Shown: positions 14,431-23,911 of the stretch, in pieces
How the letters are laid out: every line of letters begins with the position of its first letter
Numbering within the stretch: the stretch's first letter is position 1
NCBI RefSeq assembly: GCF_037325665.1
Contig: NC_090253.1
Coordinates: forward strand, 4,912,620 to 4,976,619
Source: Littorina saxatilis
Lineage: Eukaryota > Mollusca > Gastropoda > Littorinimorpha > Littorinidae
DNA length: 64,000 nt
Direction of reading: 5' to 3'
Translations under genes and position numbers: made by a program
The notes under the pieces: generated by a model
Database searches by the model: none
What the model saw: the letters and a program-made list of their open reading frames with translations, nothing else
What the model was told of the DNA's origin: nothing

Positions 14431-15714
14431 ATGGCACAATCGTTCGGTTCTGTTCTTGATCCTTACAGAAGGCTGAAAGAACCTCTCGGGGTAAAAGGAA
14501 TAAGGCAAACAGTTATAGTCACAAATAATCCTTCTACTATTGATCAGAATGAAATACTTACTGTTAGGTTTCCTAATCTAGGTAAGAACGATGTTATTGT
14601 ACCAGGCACTGTAAGACTATCATTCAAATTAGAATTAGAATCTGGCTCAGATGAAAATAGGACTTTGGCTTATAATGTAGGAAGAGCAATTGTGAGGAAG
14701 ATTACTGTCAAACTGGAAGGGCGGGAAGTGATGTCATTGAATAATGCAGATGTATTTTTAGTTTATGCAGATAATTGGTTAACTGACAATGAAAAGAAAA
14801 ACAGAGTGTTTCAAGGGATTCAGTCAGACAATGGGATAAAAGTTAGAATAGGAGCAGGAGATAAAGCTGACAACAAAAAAGATAACGCTGTCAATGTTGC
14901 TTTTGGAAACAAATTTTGTATTCCACTTGACTTTGAACTCATAAATTCACATCCTCCCTTCTATCAAGGAGCATTGCGTGACAGGCTGTCATACGACCTG
15001 ACTTTCAATAGTTATGATCGTGTTATGCTTTCACAAGACCCGGAAGCAAAGTATAAGGTGTCTGGAATTTCTTTAGAGTTTGATGTTGTAAACCATCCTG
15101 AACTGGCTAGACTTATAGAAAATCAGTACAGTTCTAAGCTGCCTATCTATTATGAAAGAGTGTTGAATCACAGTACACTTTCAAAAAGCCAGGCTGATCC
15201 AATCTGGAACATTAACTTGAATACACCAGCTAGGTCAATGAAGGGAATACTTATGTTGTTTGAGGAACCAAAAGATTCATATGAAAGGCAAATAGAAAAG
15301 TTTTACAATCCACTAATCAATAGAGTATATTGCACAATTGAAGGGCAGCCAAACCAAATATTTGCATCTGGCATGCTGCCATACCAACACTATGATGAAG
15401 CAAGAAAGTACTTTACTGGAGGAAGATTGAAAGACCCAACATCTGATCTTGTGGCTAAAGATCTACATTTACACGGTGTTGGCGTAGAAGATTTCTTGAC
15501 AAATAAATATGCGTTATGGCTGGATCTCAGAACAACTGACGACAACAAACTGCATGGAAGTGGAAGGCGAATTGAAAACGGATCAGAAGGAATCACAATA
15601 CAAATTGAAAAGGAAGTAGGGAGTAGTAGTAAATCAGTTAAGATCTACGTGTTTGTTGTGTCAGATGCGCAGTTAAACATCTCTGAAAGCAGATTACAGG
15701 ATATTGTTTATTGA
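14431..15714 (+). CDS. putative Polinton major capsid protein (double jelly-roll), 427 aa
   Basis: A 427-residue beta-rich protein with no catalytic motif. Near the N-terminus are RQTVIVTNNPSTIDQNE and VPGTVRLSFKLEL, then KLEGREVMSLNNADVFLVY; NSHPPFYQGALRDRLSYDL lies mid-protein. I recall this pattern from the invertebrate F54H12.2-like family, regarded as the Polinton/adintovirus hexon. Major capsid genes in Polintons lie next to the packaging ATPase, as here (10 bp apart). The role would be building an icosahedral shell. No search could be run, so the call rests on recalled motifs and neighbourhood. Confidence 0.75.
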   Translation: MAQSFGSVLDPYRRLKEPLGVKGIRQTVIVTNNPSTIDQNEILTVRFPNLGKNDVIVPGTVRLSFKLELESGSDENRTLAYNVGRAIVRKITVKLEGREVMSLNNADVFLVYADNWLTDNEKKNRVFQGIQSDNGIKVRIGAGDKADNKKDNAVNVAFGNKFCIPLDFELINSHPPFYQGALRDRLSYDLTFNSYDRVMLSQDPEAKYKVSGISLEFDVVNHPELARLIENQYSSKLPIYYERVLNHSTLSKSQADPIWNINLNTPARSMKGILMLFEEPKDSYERQIEKFYNPLINRVYCTIEGQPNQIFASGMLPYQHYDEARKYFTGGRLKDPTSDLVAKDLHLHGVGVEDFLTNKYALWLDLRTTDDNKLHGSGRRIENGSEGITIQIEKEVGSSSKSVKIYVFVVSDAQLNISESRLQDIVY

Positions 15715-15724
15715 ACGTGTTAAA

Positions 15725-16336
15725 ATGAAGTATCTAGATTTTCTTCCAAAAGATCCACACTGTTCTTTGATTTGTGGGGCAACAGGTTGCGGCAAAACAA
15801 GATATGTTTTGGATTTATTACAAACTGTTTACATAAATCACTTTGAACACATAGTCATATTCTGTCCAACCATAAAGCATAACAGAACATACAAGGAGAG
15901 AAAATTCATATGGTCTGATCAAAATATATTTATTGTAAATCCTTCTGATCGTCTAAATGTTTGCTTGGAGCATTATTTCGATCTTTTTCAGAACACGTCA
16001 ACACTGTTTATTATTGATGACTGTGCAGCAGAACGTGACATTGTTAGAAAGAAAAGTGCACTAGCAAAGCTTGCATTCAGTGGACGACATGCATTAATAT
16101 CAGTTTGGATATTAACACAAAAATACAATGCAGTTCTGAAAGACTTTAGAGAGCAACTCAAAACAATAACATTGTTCTATTCAAAGGACCGTGACAGTTT
16201 TGAAGAGTGCCTTCGAGAAAATGATGTCATTGAAAACAAACAGGAGAGAGAAAGAATAAAGAATAATCTGAAATCTTCTAAGCACTCGAAACTGGTTTTA
16301 AAAACTGATCAACCAGTTCAGTATGTATGTTTGTAG
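15725..16336 (+). CDS. FtsK/A32-type DNA packaging ATPase, 203 aa
   Basis: P-loop ATPase with Walker A GATGCGKT (residues 18-25) and Walker B LFIIDD (about 94-99), followed by RHALISVWILTQKYN, the conserved helix and strand of A32-like ATPases. These enzymes pump viral DNA into capsids. Start taken at MKYLDFLP, 10 bp past the capsid stop; an in-frame Met seven codons upstream would overlap the capsid gene. At about 200 aa it has the usual length of the Polinton enzyme. Directly downstream lies a tandem repeat array, not a gene. Confidence 0.92.
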   Translation: MKYLDFLPKDPHCSLICGATGCGKTRYVLDLLQTVYINHFEHIVIFCPTIKHNRTYKERKFIWSDQNIFIVNPSDRLNVCLEHYFDLFQNTSTLFIIDDCAAERDIVRKKSALAKLAFSGRHALISVWILTQKYNAVLKDFREQLKTITLFYSKDRDSFEECLRENDVIENKQERERIKNNLKSSKHSKLVLKTDQPVQYVCL

Positions 16337-16344
16337 AAATCCTT

Positions 16345-16540
16345 GCTAAGTTCTTGTCAAGTTCTTACTCAAGTTCTTGTCAAGTTCTTACTCAAGTTCT
16401 TGTCAAGTTCTTACCCAAGTTTTTACTAAGTTCTTGTCAAGTTCCTACCTAAGTTCTTACTCAAGTTCTTGTTAAGTTCTTACTCAAGTTCCTACCTAAG
16501 TTCTTGTTAAGTTCCTACCCAAGTTCTTACTCAAGTTTAA
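16345..16540 (+). repeat. AAGTTCTT-type tandem array inside the Polinton
   Basis: About 16 units of 11 or 12 bases, mainly AAGTTCTTGTC and AAGTTCTTACTC in alternation, so the higher-order period is about 23 bp. Variants are AAGTTCCTACCT and AAGTTTTTACT. It occupies nearly the whole gap between the ATPase stop and the next gene and is not coding. Function unknown; a replication or transcription signal is possible. Confidence 0.9.
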
Positions 16541-16576
16541 TTACTAGATTTTAATTTTATTCTGCATCAAAATAAA

Positions 16577-17104
16577 ATGAACTGTGATGAATTGCTGATG
16601 CAGACTGCTACAGATATTGAAATCTGTGACAGTAGGACTATACCTGATAAAAAAGAAAGATTGTATTCACTTGCTGTTTGTGGAAAAACAAAACACTACC
16701 TTGGGCAGCAGTTAACTGTGGAAGAAGTACAACATCTTTCCTCAGAAGATATAGAAAAGTATCATGGACGGTATGAATCAGTGCTTGGTTCTAAGATGGT
16801 TAGAAGTATTGGACAGACTGTTATAGGTTTGTACACAAAGATTTTTGGACATTTTACACCTCTCGACTCGGAGGAAGACTTAACACATGATCTAACTCAT
16901 GACCCTGTTGTTTCCAAGTCCCTCGAATCTCTTGCCTGTGACCTGTATTATCGATTTGGTGCTTTATTAGTACCATTTGTTGCTGGATTAATTACTTTCA
17001 AACACATTAATTTTCAGAATAAAAAAGATGACGGATCAGTTGAAGCAGACAGTGGAGCAGACGAAAATACCAGAAGTGAACACAGTGACAAAGAAACCTG
17101 GTAG
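16577..17104 (+). CDS. Polinton small membrane protein, 175 aa
   Basis: Contains KHYLGQQLTVEEVQHLS and EKYHGRYESVLGSKMV, a pattern I recall in a widespread Polinton gene of unknown role. Residues about 132-148 (GALLVPFVAGLITF) form one membrane segment; the short C-terminal tail is acidic. It is first in a block of four small membrane-protein genes and overlaps the next gene by 77 bp in another frame. Function not known. Confidence 0.75.
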   Translation: MNCDELLMQTATDIEICDSRTIPDKKERLYSLAVCGKTKHYLGQQLTVEEVQHLSSEDIEKYHGRYESVLGSKMVRSIGQTVIGLYTKIFGHFTPLDSEEDLTHDLTHDPVVSKSLESLACDLYYRFGALLVPFVAGLITFKHINFQNKKDDGSVEADSGADENTRSEHSDKETW

Positions 17105-17450
17105 AGTAGAAGCAGGAAAAAAACTAGCCGAATGGAACAGACAAAAAAAGTTAAATCAAAAGGCAAAGCAGAACATTATGTCTGAAGTTGAGCAGACACC
17201 AAACATTCCTGAAGTGACTAAGGTCACACAAACTGATCAAGAATTAAAATCTTCATTTCTATCATACAGAAAAGTAGCTGTAGCAGCTGTTGTTGGAGGA
17301 GGTGGATACTTGCTTTACAAACTTTGGCAAGGCAAATATAAAGTGTCAGAAAAACCAAAATCAGAAACACCAAAACCAACAAACAAAGCAGTACAAACAA
17401 TAACAAAGCCCACAGTAGTACCTGCAGTGGATTCATTTCATATGGAATAA
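17028..17450 (+). CDS. Polinton small membrane protein, 140 aa
   Basis: The N-terminal half is charged and Lys/Gln-rich; about residues 78-98 (RKVAVAAVVGGGGYLLYKLW) form a membrane segment; the C-terminal tail is Pro/Lys/Thr-rich. It starts inside the preceding gene in a different frame. No family recognised. Confidence 0.65.
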   Translation: MTDQLKQTVEQTKIPEVNTVTKKPGRVEAGKKLAEWNRQKKLNQKAKQNIMSEVEQTPNIPEVTKVTQTDQELKSSFLSYRKVAVAAVVGGGGYLLYKLWQGKYKVSEKPKSETPKPTNKAVQTITKPTVVPAVDSFHME

Positions 17451-17480
17451 TTTTAATATTTTAATTTTGATAACATAAAA

Positions 17481-17711
17481 ATGAGTTCTGAAAAGACAAT
17501 AGTTAATCTAGTTTATCACGCTGCAGTGATTGGAGGCTTGAGTGTAGGTTACACAATGCTGGGTAAAAGTCTCCTCAGAATGAAACCAGCCGACTTGGGA
17601 AAGTTAGACTTCGAAGACGGTGCTAAACTAATTGGTGTTGTGACAGCTTCCTTTGCAACAAAAGACTTCCTGGTGAAGCAAGGAATTATTCCAGAAAATA
17701 TAAACATGTAA
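17481..17711 (+). CDS. Polinton very small membrane protein, 76 aa
   Basis: AT-rich leader, then MSSEKTIVNLVYHAAVIGG with a membrane segment near residues 10-30 and a second hydrophobic stretch (KLIGVVTASFATKDFLV). It is 30 bp behind one small gene and 9 bp ahead of the next on the same strand. Function unknown. Confidence 0.65.
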   Translation: MSSEKTIVNLVYHAAVIGGLSVGYTMLGKSLLRMKPADLGKLDFEDGAKLIGVVTASFATKDFLVKQGIIPENINM

Positions 17712-17720
17712 GACAATAAA

Positions 17721-18131
17721 ATGGCTAGCTTGGTTATGATGGTGGGAGGTGCGATTGTAAATGCGCTTGCATTTTCTGGCAGCAACTATTTGTTTTCTAA
17801 ACTGCAAAATGGTGAAGAGAGGGAAAGGCACAACAAAGCCATGGAACAACTGGCGAAAGCACAGGATGAATACGAGAAGAAACGAATTGCGCAGTTAGAC
17901 TTTATGAATGATAAACTCAGGCAGCAAGGACATGCAAACAAAACCTTTGCCAATGTTGATGCAGCCATTCAAGAATACTATCTTGTAACTGGAAAGAAAA
18001 TGAAGACAAGTGCTCCTCCAAAACTGGGTGACTTTTATCAGCCTTCAGAAGAGCAGAAGGTGGGCGAGATTGTTTTCATTGTTATTGGTATGGCTGTTGT
18101 TTACTTTATTGCGCGTGCTGTCAAATCTTAA
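17721..18131 (+). CDS. Polinton small protein with two terminal membrane segments, 136 aa
   Basis: Hydrophobic N-terminus (SLVMMVGGAIVNALAFSG), a charged coiled-coil middle (ERHNKAMEQLAKAQDEYEKK), and a C-terminal membrane span (IVFIVIGMAVVYFIA). A hairpin-like topology with the coiled coil on one side is likely. Start 9 bp past the previous stop. Function unknown. Confidence 0.65.
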   Translation: MASLVMMVGGAIVNALAFSGSNYLFSKLQNGEERERHNKAMEQLAKAQDEYEKKRIAQLDFMNDKLRQQGHANKTFANVDAAIQEYYLVTGKKMKTSAPPKLGDFYQPSEEQKVGEIVFIVIGMAVVYFIARAVKS

Positions 18132-18152
18132 TATTCTGTCATTTAAAAAACC

Positions 18153-19115
18153 ATGAGTGATGCTTTGTTATCTAAAATATATTATTCCCCAAAAGGATAC
18201 TGGAAAGGAAGAACTGCTATTGACAAGCTCAGTGACGCAGCAGGTGTTTCTCAAGATATAGCAAAGAAATGGTTGTCAAAGCAGGCAGTTTGGCAGATAT
18301 ATTTACCTGCACCAAGAAACATTACACGACCACACTTTGTTAACATTAAACCGAATGACACTCATCAAATAGACCTGCTGTATTTACCGCATGACACAGT
18401 CAGAAGGAAGAAATATAAGTATGCACTGACTGTAGTTGATGTTGCAACAAGATACAAAGATGCTGAACCGTTGACAGAGAAAAGTGCTATAGCTACAGCT
18501 GTTGCCCTGCAAGAAATTTACAGACGTGGACCACTAAAGTATTCCAGAATGATTCAGTGCGATGATGGTAAGGAGTTTAAAGGAGCTGTCAACCAGCTTC
18601 TGTTAAAACATCATGTTACAGTGAAGAGAGGTATTCCAGGAAACCACAGGTCACAGGCTATTGTTGAGAGCTTTAACAAACAGTTGGCAGAAAAACTGTT
18701 TTCATATCAGTACCATCAGGAATTTTTGGACACAGAAAGTAAATTGCGTAACACTGAATGGGTCAAAAGATTACCATCAGTACTTAGAGCAATGAATCTG
18801 GAGGTATTTAAAGCTACAGGGTTAAGACCAGTTGATGCAATCAAACAGAAAACAATACCTGTTGCTCCAAAGTCAACAACACCAGTGGCATTACTACCTT
18901 TCAATCAGAAAGTCAGATATTTATATGCACCCGGTGAAGCTGAGGGTGACAGCAGGAAGCGTGCAACGGATCCAATCTGGAGTATTGACATTCATGAAAT
19001 CAAGAGAGTAGTAGAGACAAATCCACCTATATATTACTTGAGAGAACCAGCACCGCAAAGAGCCTTTGTAAAAGAGGAATTACAATTAGTTCCACGTGGT
19101 ACAAATGTTAAATGA
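18153..19115 (+). CDS. Polinton integrase (retroviral-type DDE), 320 aa
   Basis: rve-fold integrase with the catalytic triad visible: D74 in HQIDLLYL, D137 in QCDDGKEF and E172 in AIVESFNKQL, with 34 residues between the second Asp and the Glu, near the classic D-D-35-E spacing. Upstream (residues 1-50) is a small helical domain; downstream (about 255-320) RATDPIWSIDIHEIKRVV and the following strands look like a chromo/SH3-type tail. It would cut and join the element ends, giving the 6-bp duplication seen. It lies just upstream of PolB. Confidence 0.93.
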   Translation: MSDALLSKIYYSPKGYWKGRTAIDKLSDAAGVSQDIAKKWLSKQAVWQIYLPAPRNITRPHFVNIKPNDTHQIDLLYLPHDTVRRKKYKYALTVVDVATRYKDAEPLTEKSAIATAVALQEIYRRGPLKYSRMIQCDDGKEFKGAVNQLLLKHHVTVKRGIPGNHRSQAIVESFNKQLAEKLFSYQYHQEFLDTESKLRNTEWVKRLPSVLRAMNLEVFKATGLRPVDAIKQKTIPVAPKSTTPVALLPFNQKVRYLYAPGEAEGDSRKRATDPIWSIDIHEIKRVVETNPPIYYLREPAPQRAFVKEELQLVPRGTNVK

Positions 19116-19233
19116 TTTTTTATTTCAGATTTTATAGTGTTAACAAAAATGGAAGCTCTGAGAAAGAATTCTAAGCAACTTCATTTTTTTAATTTATATT
19201 TTTATTTTGAGTTATAAAATCAAACTCACAGCG

Positions 19234-22200
19234 ATGGAAGACTCTGTATTAGAATCTTTATCGACAGTATTTGACACCGTTGAATTACAAGTAACGGATC
19301 CTCAAAATGTGCAGTCCAGTGTGCAAGACGCCATTGAACAAATTCCAAACAATTTGTTGATTGAACCTCCAGTAAAAGTGCAGATAGTCAGTTTAATAAA
19401 ATACAAAACAGTCAGTGATGAGGTGCTAGAAGTTCATGTTTCAACCAGACAACTAGCACTTAATTCTATGGCAGAATTGAATGGAAACTGGGCAGATGAA
19501 ATGATGAAACGGTTTGAGCAAGCTGCAGAGGATGCAAAGATGAAAGGATCCGGATGGTCAGAAGGTGAAATTCTAAAAATAGAATTGAAGCTAAGTAAAT
19601 TTGCCCCCATCAGAGGTAGAAGTTACATACCTTTACCTCCTGCTCTTGTCAAAAAACGTGCTGTGCTGAACATAAAGAATGATGATGACAAATGTTTTAT
19701 GTGGTGTGTTCTGGCAAGACTGTACAGTGTAAAGAAAAATGCAGAAAGAGTGTCTAACTATCATGCATACAGAAATAAACTAAACTTTACTGGTATTGAA
19801 TTTCCTGTCAGCATTACAAGCATTGACAAATTTGAACACCAAAACAAACCCATCACCGTAAATGTTTACACGTGGGATGAGGAAGATGAACTGAAACCAG
19901 TCAGAATATCAAAGAACTCACCAACGATTGGTGATTGTGATACTAACCATGTTGACATGTTACTAATGACTGATGGTGTAAAATATCATTACACTTTGAT
20001 TCGTACAATGAGTAGACTGATGGCGAGCACAAGCAATCACAATAGTAAACAAGACTTTTGTAGGCGATGTCTCTTGCGTATTCCATCAATTCATGCAGCA
20101 CTTATACACAAGCAACATTGTAAGAGCGTTGATGATGCGGTTGTGAAGTTAACAACACCACCGCCAGACAGCAAAGTGTATTTTAAGAATGTATGCAAAC
20201 TACAGAAAAGTCCTTATGTTGTTTATGCTGACTTTGAATCTATCATTGTGCCATATGAAGGACCTTTACCAAAAGACCTACCTAAAACAGTAACTCTAAG
20301 TAATCATCAAGTCTGTTCATATGCATTTATTGTTGTTAGTTCAGATGGTAAACATTCTAAACCGCAATTGTACAGAGGACCTAATGCAGCAAAGAACTTC
20401 TTACAGCAAATGAACCAAGTGCGAAATGACTGCTCCAAACAACTGAATCTTTCAGACATTGTTATGAAACCTGAAGACCAAGAACAGTTTAACTCTACCA
20501 CACAGTGTTGGATATGCGAACAAAGTCTAACACCAAACACAGACAATCCAATAGTAAGAGATCATGATCATGTAAGTGGGCAGTTCCGAGGAGCAGCACA
20601 CAGCAAATGTAATCTACAATTAAAGTTTGATCCTAAGACTTGGAAGCTTCCAATCTTCTTCCATAACTTGCGCGGTTATGATTCACATCTGATCATGCAG
20701 GCAGTAACTGATGAATACAAAGCAAGATGCATTGCGCAGTCTTCAGAAAAGTACATGGCCTTTACTCTGAATAGTTTATACTTCTACGATTCTGCTCAAC
20801 ATCTGATGGGAACACTTGAGTCTTTATCTTCATCACTAACTGCTTTCCCAATCACATGTAAGTACTTTGACAGTGACTTAGTTAGAAAGGGAGTCTATCC
20901 ATATGAATACATGGATTCGTGGGAGAGGTTTGATGAAGATGAGTTACCACCAAAGGATGCTTACTTCTCACGGCTGAAGGGTAAAGGTATAAGTGACGAA
21001 GACTATGAACACGCTAAGACTGCATGGAATAAATTAGGATGTAATACAATGGGTGATTATCATGATCAATATTTGTTGGCTGATGTTTGTTTACTTGCAG
21101 ATATATTTGAGAATTACAGAAGAACATGTATGAAGCACTACAATCTAGATCCTTCACATTACATATCTGCACCAGGCATGAGCTGGGATGCATTTCTTAG
21201 ATTTACAGGAGTAAAGATTGACTTGCTATCAGATCTACCTACACTTCAGATGATTGAAAATGGACTACGTGGAGGAATCAGTATGGCTTCACACAATTAC
21301 TGCAAAGCCAACAACAAATACTTGGACGACTTTGATCCTATGAAACCTTCTAATTACATCATGTATCTAGATGCAAACAATTTGTATGGTTGGGCAATGT
21401 GTCAGACGCTTCCACTTCGGAACTTTAAGATCTATTCAGGACCATTTTCACAATGTGTTGTGCTGACAATATTAAAAGCAGGCCCAGACAGTCGAAAGGG
21501 ATGGATACTAGAAGTTGACTTAGACTATCCACTATCACTTCATGATCTACATAATGATTATCCTTTAGCGGCTGAGAGGTTAAAAGTAAACCCAAGAGAA
21601 CCTCCAAAGCTGGTGCCCAATCTGTTTCACAAAAAGAAGTATGTGTGTCACTACAGACTGTTACAGTTTTACATTAGACATGGATTAATTTTGAAGGCTG
21701 TTCATCGTATAATTTTATTTGATCAAGAACAGTTTATGAAACCTTACATCATGAAAAACACAGAACTGAGAACCAAAGCCGATGATGCATCAGAGAAAGA
21801 CTTTTTTAAACTGATGAACAACAGTTGCTTTGGTAAGACAATGGAAAACCCACACAAGAGAAAGGATGTTAGACTTGTTACAAGAGAAAATGAGGCCATC
21901 AAGCTGACATCCAAACCACAGTATCAAGACTTTAAATACTTTCATGAACAGCTGTATGGTATCTTAATGAAAAAACTTGTAGTCAAGCTTGACAAACCAG
22001 TATTCATAGGCTTTACTGTGCTAGAGTTGTCAAAACTGTTGATGCTTGAGTTTTTGTATGATTATTTGAAACCAAGATATCCCAAATCGAGAGTACTTTA
22101 CACAGACACAGATTCATTCTTACTTGACATTCCAGCGGATGACATTTACAAAGATCTAGAAGCTGAAAGTCCTGCAGTAAAAGGAAAAGATTCTTTTTAT

Positions 22201-22605
22201 GACACTTGCGACTACCCTAAAGAATCACCATTGCACTCAAATGTTAACAAGAAGGTTATTGGAAAGATGAAAGATGAAATGAATGGGAAGATAATTAAGG
22301 AGTATGTTGGATTGCGTGCAAAGATGTACAGTGTTGCAAGTGAGAAAGGGGTGGTTAAAAAAGCAAAGGGTGTAAGCAAACAGGTTGTAAAGTCGAGCAT
22401 ATCGCATGATAACTACAAGGAAGCACTGTTTCAGAAGCGAGTGTTTCACCATGACAACCCTAAGATCAGTTCCGCGCTTCATCAGATCAACACAACTATT
22501 GTAAACAAGAAATCTTTAGATGCTAATGACACAAAGCGAGTTTATTCATCACCAGAATATTCTTATGCAATTGGGCACTGGAGAACAAATAGTCTGAGTG
22601 TGTAA
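19234..22605 (+). CDS. Polinton protein-primed DNA polymerase B, 1123 aa
   Basis: Motifs in order: an N-terminal region of unknown fold; a zinc-type cluster (FCRRCL... HKQHC, near 275-300); Exo I YADFES (about 333); a CWIC...DHDH...GAAHSKCN cluster (about 425-462), resembling the endonuclease VII/HNH zinc fold; Exo II LRGYDSH (about 480); Exo III YLLADVCLLADIF (about 612); polymerase motif A YLDANNLYG (about 710); motif B NNSCFGKTMENPHK (about 863); motif C YTDTDS (about 956). This fits family B polymerases that start DNA synthesis from a protein primer. Start is the first in-frame ATG. The N-terminal portion holds a CFMWCVLARL segment of unknown role. Confidence 0.95.
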   Translation: MEDSVLESLSTVFDTVELQVTDPQNVQSSVQDAIEQIPNNLLIEPPVKVQIVSLIKYKTVSDEVLEVHVSTRQLALNSMAELNGNWADEMMKRFEQAAEDAKMKGSGWSEGEILKIELKLSKFAPIRGRSYIPLPPALVKKRAVLNIKNDDDKCFMWCVLARLYSVKKNAERVSNYHAYRNKLNFTGIEFPVSITSIDKFEHQNKPITVNVYTWDEEDELKPVRISKNSPTIGDCDTNHVDMLLMTDGVKYHYTLIRTMSRLMASTSNHNSKQDFCRRCLLRIPSIHAALIHKQHCKSVDDAVVKLTTPPPDSKVYFKNVCKLQKSPYVVYADFESIIVPYEGPLPKDLPKTVTLSNHQVCSYAFIVVSSDGKHSKPQLYRGPNAAKNFLQQMNQVRNDCSKQLNLSDIVMKPEDQEQFNSTTQCWICEQSLTPNTDNPIVRDHDHVSGQFRGAAHSKCNLQLKFDPKTWKLPIFFHNLRGYDSHLIMQAVTDEYKARCIAQSSEKYMAFTLNSLYFYDSAQHLMGTLESLSSSLTAFPITCKYFDSDLVRKGVYPYEYMDSWERFDEDELPPKDAYFSRLKGKGISDEDYEHAKTAWNKLGCNTMGDYHDQYLLADVCLLADIFENYRRTCMKHYNLDPSHYISAPGMSWDAFLRFTGVKIDLLSDLPTLQMIENGLRGGISMASHNYCKANNKYLDDFDPMKPSNYIMYLDANNLYGWAMCQTLPLRNFKIYSGPFSQCVVLTILKAGPDSRKGWILEVDLDYPLSLHDLHNDYPLAAERLKVNPREPPKLVPNLFHKKKYVCHYRLLQFYIRHGLILKAVHRIILFDQEQFMKPYIMKNTELRTKADDASEKDFFKLMNNSCFGKTMENPHKRKDVRLVTRENEAIKLTSKPQYQDFKYFHEQLYGILMKKLVVKLDKPVFIGFTVLELSKLLMLEFLYDYLKPRYPKSRVLYTDTDSFLLDIPADDIYKDLEAESPAVKGKDSFYDTCDYPKESPLHSNVNKKVIGKMKDEMNGKIIKEYVGLRAKMYSVASEKGVVKKAKGVSKQVVKSSISHDNYKEALFQKRVFHHDNPKISSALHQINTTIVNKKSLDANDTKRVYSSPEYSYAIGHWRTNSLSV

Positions 22606-23471
22606 TAAGAATTTTTGTCAATCGGGAAAACCCGCTATGACGGGGAAGTGTTTGTGAAAGGGGAGTAGGCTTTGTTGAGTTTCAAAGCAGCCACCAAGTA
22701 CACTTGTCAAAGCTTGATTCAATAAACAAGTTTTAATATTCATGAACCACGTGATACACCAGAACCAATCGTGGTGGAACAATATTACACAAGTCATTTG
22801 CATAAAGTGCACTCGGTGGCCTCCTGAAAAGGCAGCCTAAATATTGAAGCGAAGCGTTGAAACAGAGTGACCCAAGCCGCCGATTTACCAGCAAGACCTA
22901 CCGTTCACGCGTGAACGGTACTATTTTTAGAATCCTAGAATTCTTGAGAATTTCGGAGCTGGCTTGTTTCTGGTACAGGCAAAATTGAGTTTGTGTAACA
23001 CAGGAAGTTGTGAAATACGTCACGGCAAAATTGTTACCAAAAACATCATAGATCGTATTGTGCAGGGTCAACTGCAACAAACTCAAACCGAGCCATCCAT
23101 ACCTTCTTGTATTTGAGCGACTTATATACCGACATTTTTAGTTCTTATTTTCAGCACAGGTGTAGGAAAAATCATATACCAAAGTCTTATTTATTTTCTA
23201 ATTTAACATTTTTTTTACAAATATGACCATGGTCTTTTAAACAAACAGTGACATTAAACATTGTTATGTTAAAAAAAAGAAAAAAGAAAGAAAGCTTTTG
23301 CGCACAAATCAGAAATACAGGCCAAACCGTGAGTTTCTGTGGCAAAGCGCGACAGAGGAAATTGCACTGGTTTTATTTTTAGATCAGTGGGAAATTTTCA
23401 AGAACAGACGCTTGCATTTGGATGTGTCCAATAATAGTAGGTTTGGTTGTGATCAATCAGAATAATGTAGG
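22606..23471. other. non-coding right part of the Polinton, with a 22-bp perfect palindrome
   Basis: No gene recognised between PolB and the repeat fragment at 23472. Positions 22899-22920 form a perfect palindrome, half-site TACCGTTCACG. The rest is ordinary mixed-composition sequence with A-runs near 23265-23290. Confidence 0.6.
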
Positions 23472-23864
23472 CAGGGATGTCGTTAGGCGTCGGACATCGG
23501 ACATATAACGATGAAAATCCCCAAATGTCCGATTCACATTGCCGCATGTCGGTCAGATGTCCTATCGTTTTAGCCTGAGCGTGGTCATTGTCCGATATGT
23601 ACTCCATTCCTTCGGACAGCACGATATTCGTTAATTTTCATTTCAAGATACAAATCTTCTAAAAGACCGAACGCTCTCGTGTTCAGCTGACACTGAAGTT
23701 GCCAGTGCCGTATTGATCTTTTCTTTTGTTGGGAATTCCCGAACCGTCTGGTGCAGCCACAGAGATCTGCAGCGCACTGATCTAAACTGACTAGTGCATG
23801 CTACAGGAGTACGGGAGACAACTCCAACTGACTAAATTTGTCGTCTGCTTTTGTTTTCGATACG
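23472..23864 (-). mobile_element. fragment of a hAT-like repeat inside the Polinton
   Basis: Starts with CAGGGATGTCGTTAGGCG and matches, in reverse, the right part of the element at 53673-54524 through GTCCGATTCACATTGCCGC, TTCTAAAAGACCGAACGC and GTTTTCGATACGAGACGA. The match ends near 23864; the other end of the hAT-like element is not present. It lies between PolB and the right terminal repeat. Confidence 0.8.
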
Positions 23865-23911
23865 AGACGATTATTTAGCTTGAACACCTGCAACGGCTTG
23901 TAATTTCCGTG

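Noticed and set aside
19149-19206. Upstream ATG as start of PolB
   Set aside because: The frame from the ATG at 19149 does not match PolB and soon reaches a stop; the first in-frame ATG is at 19234.
23398-23622. Short minus-strand frame in the right part of the Polinton
   Set aside because: It reads through the hAT-like repeat fragment; the same words occur in the non-coding element at 53673-54524.
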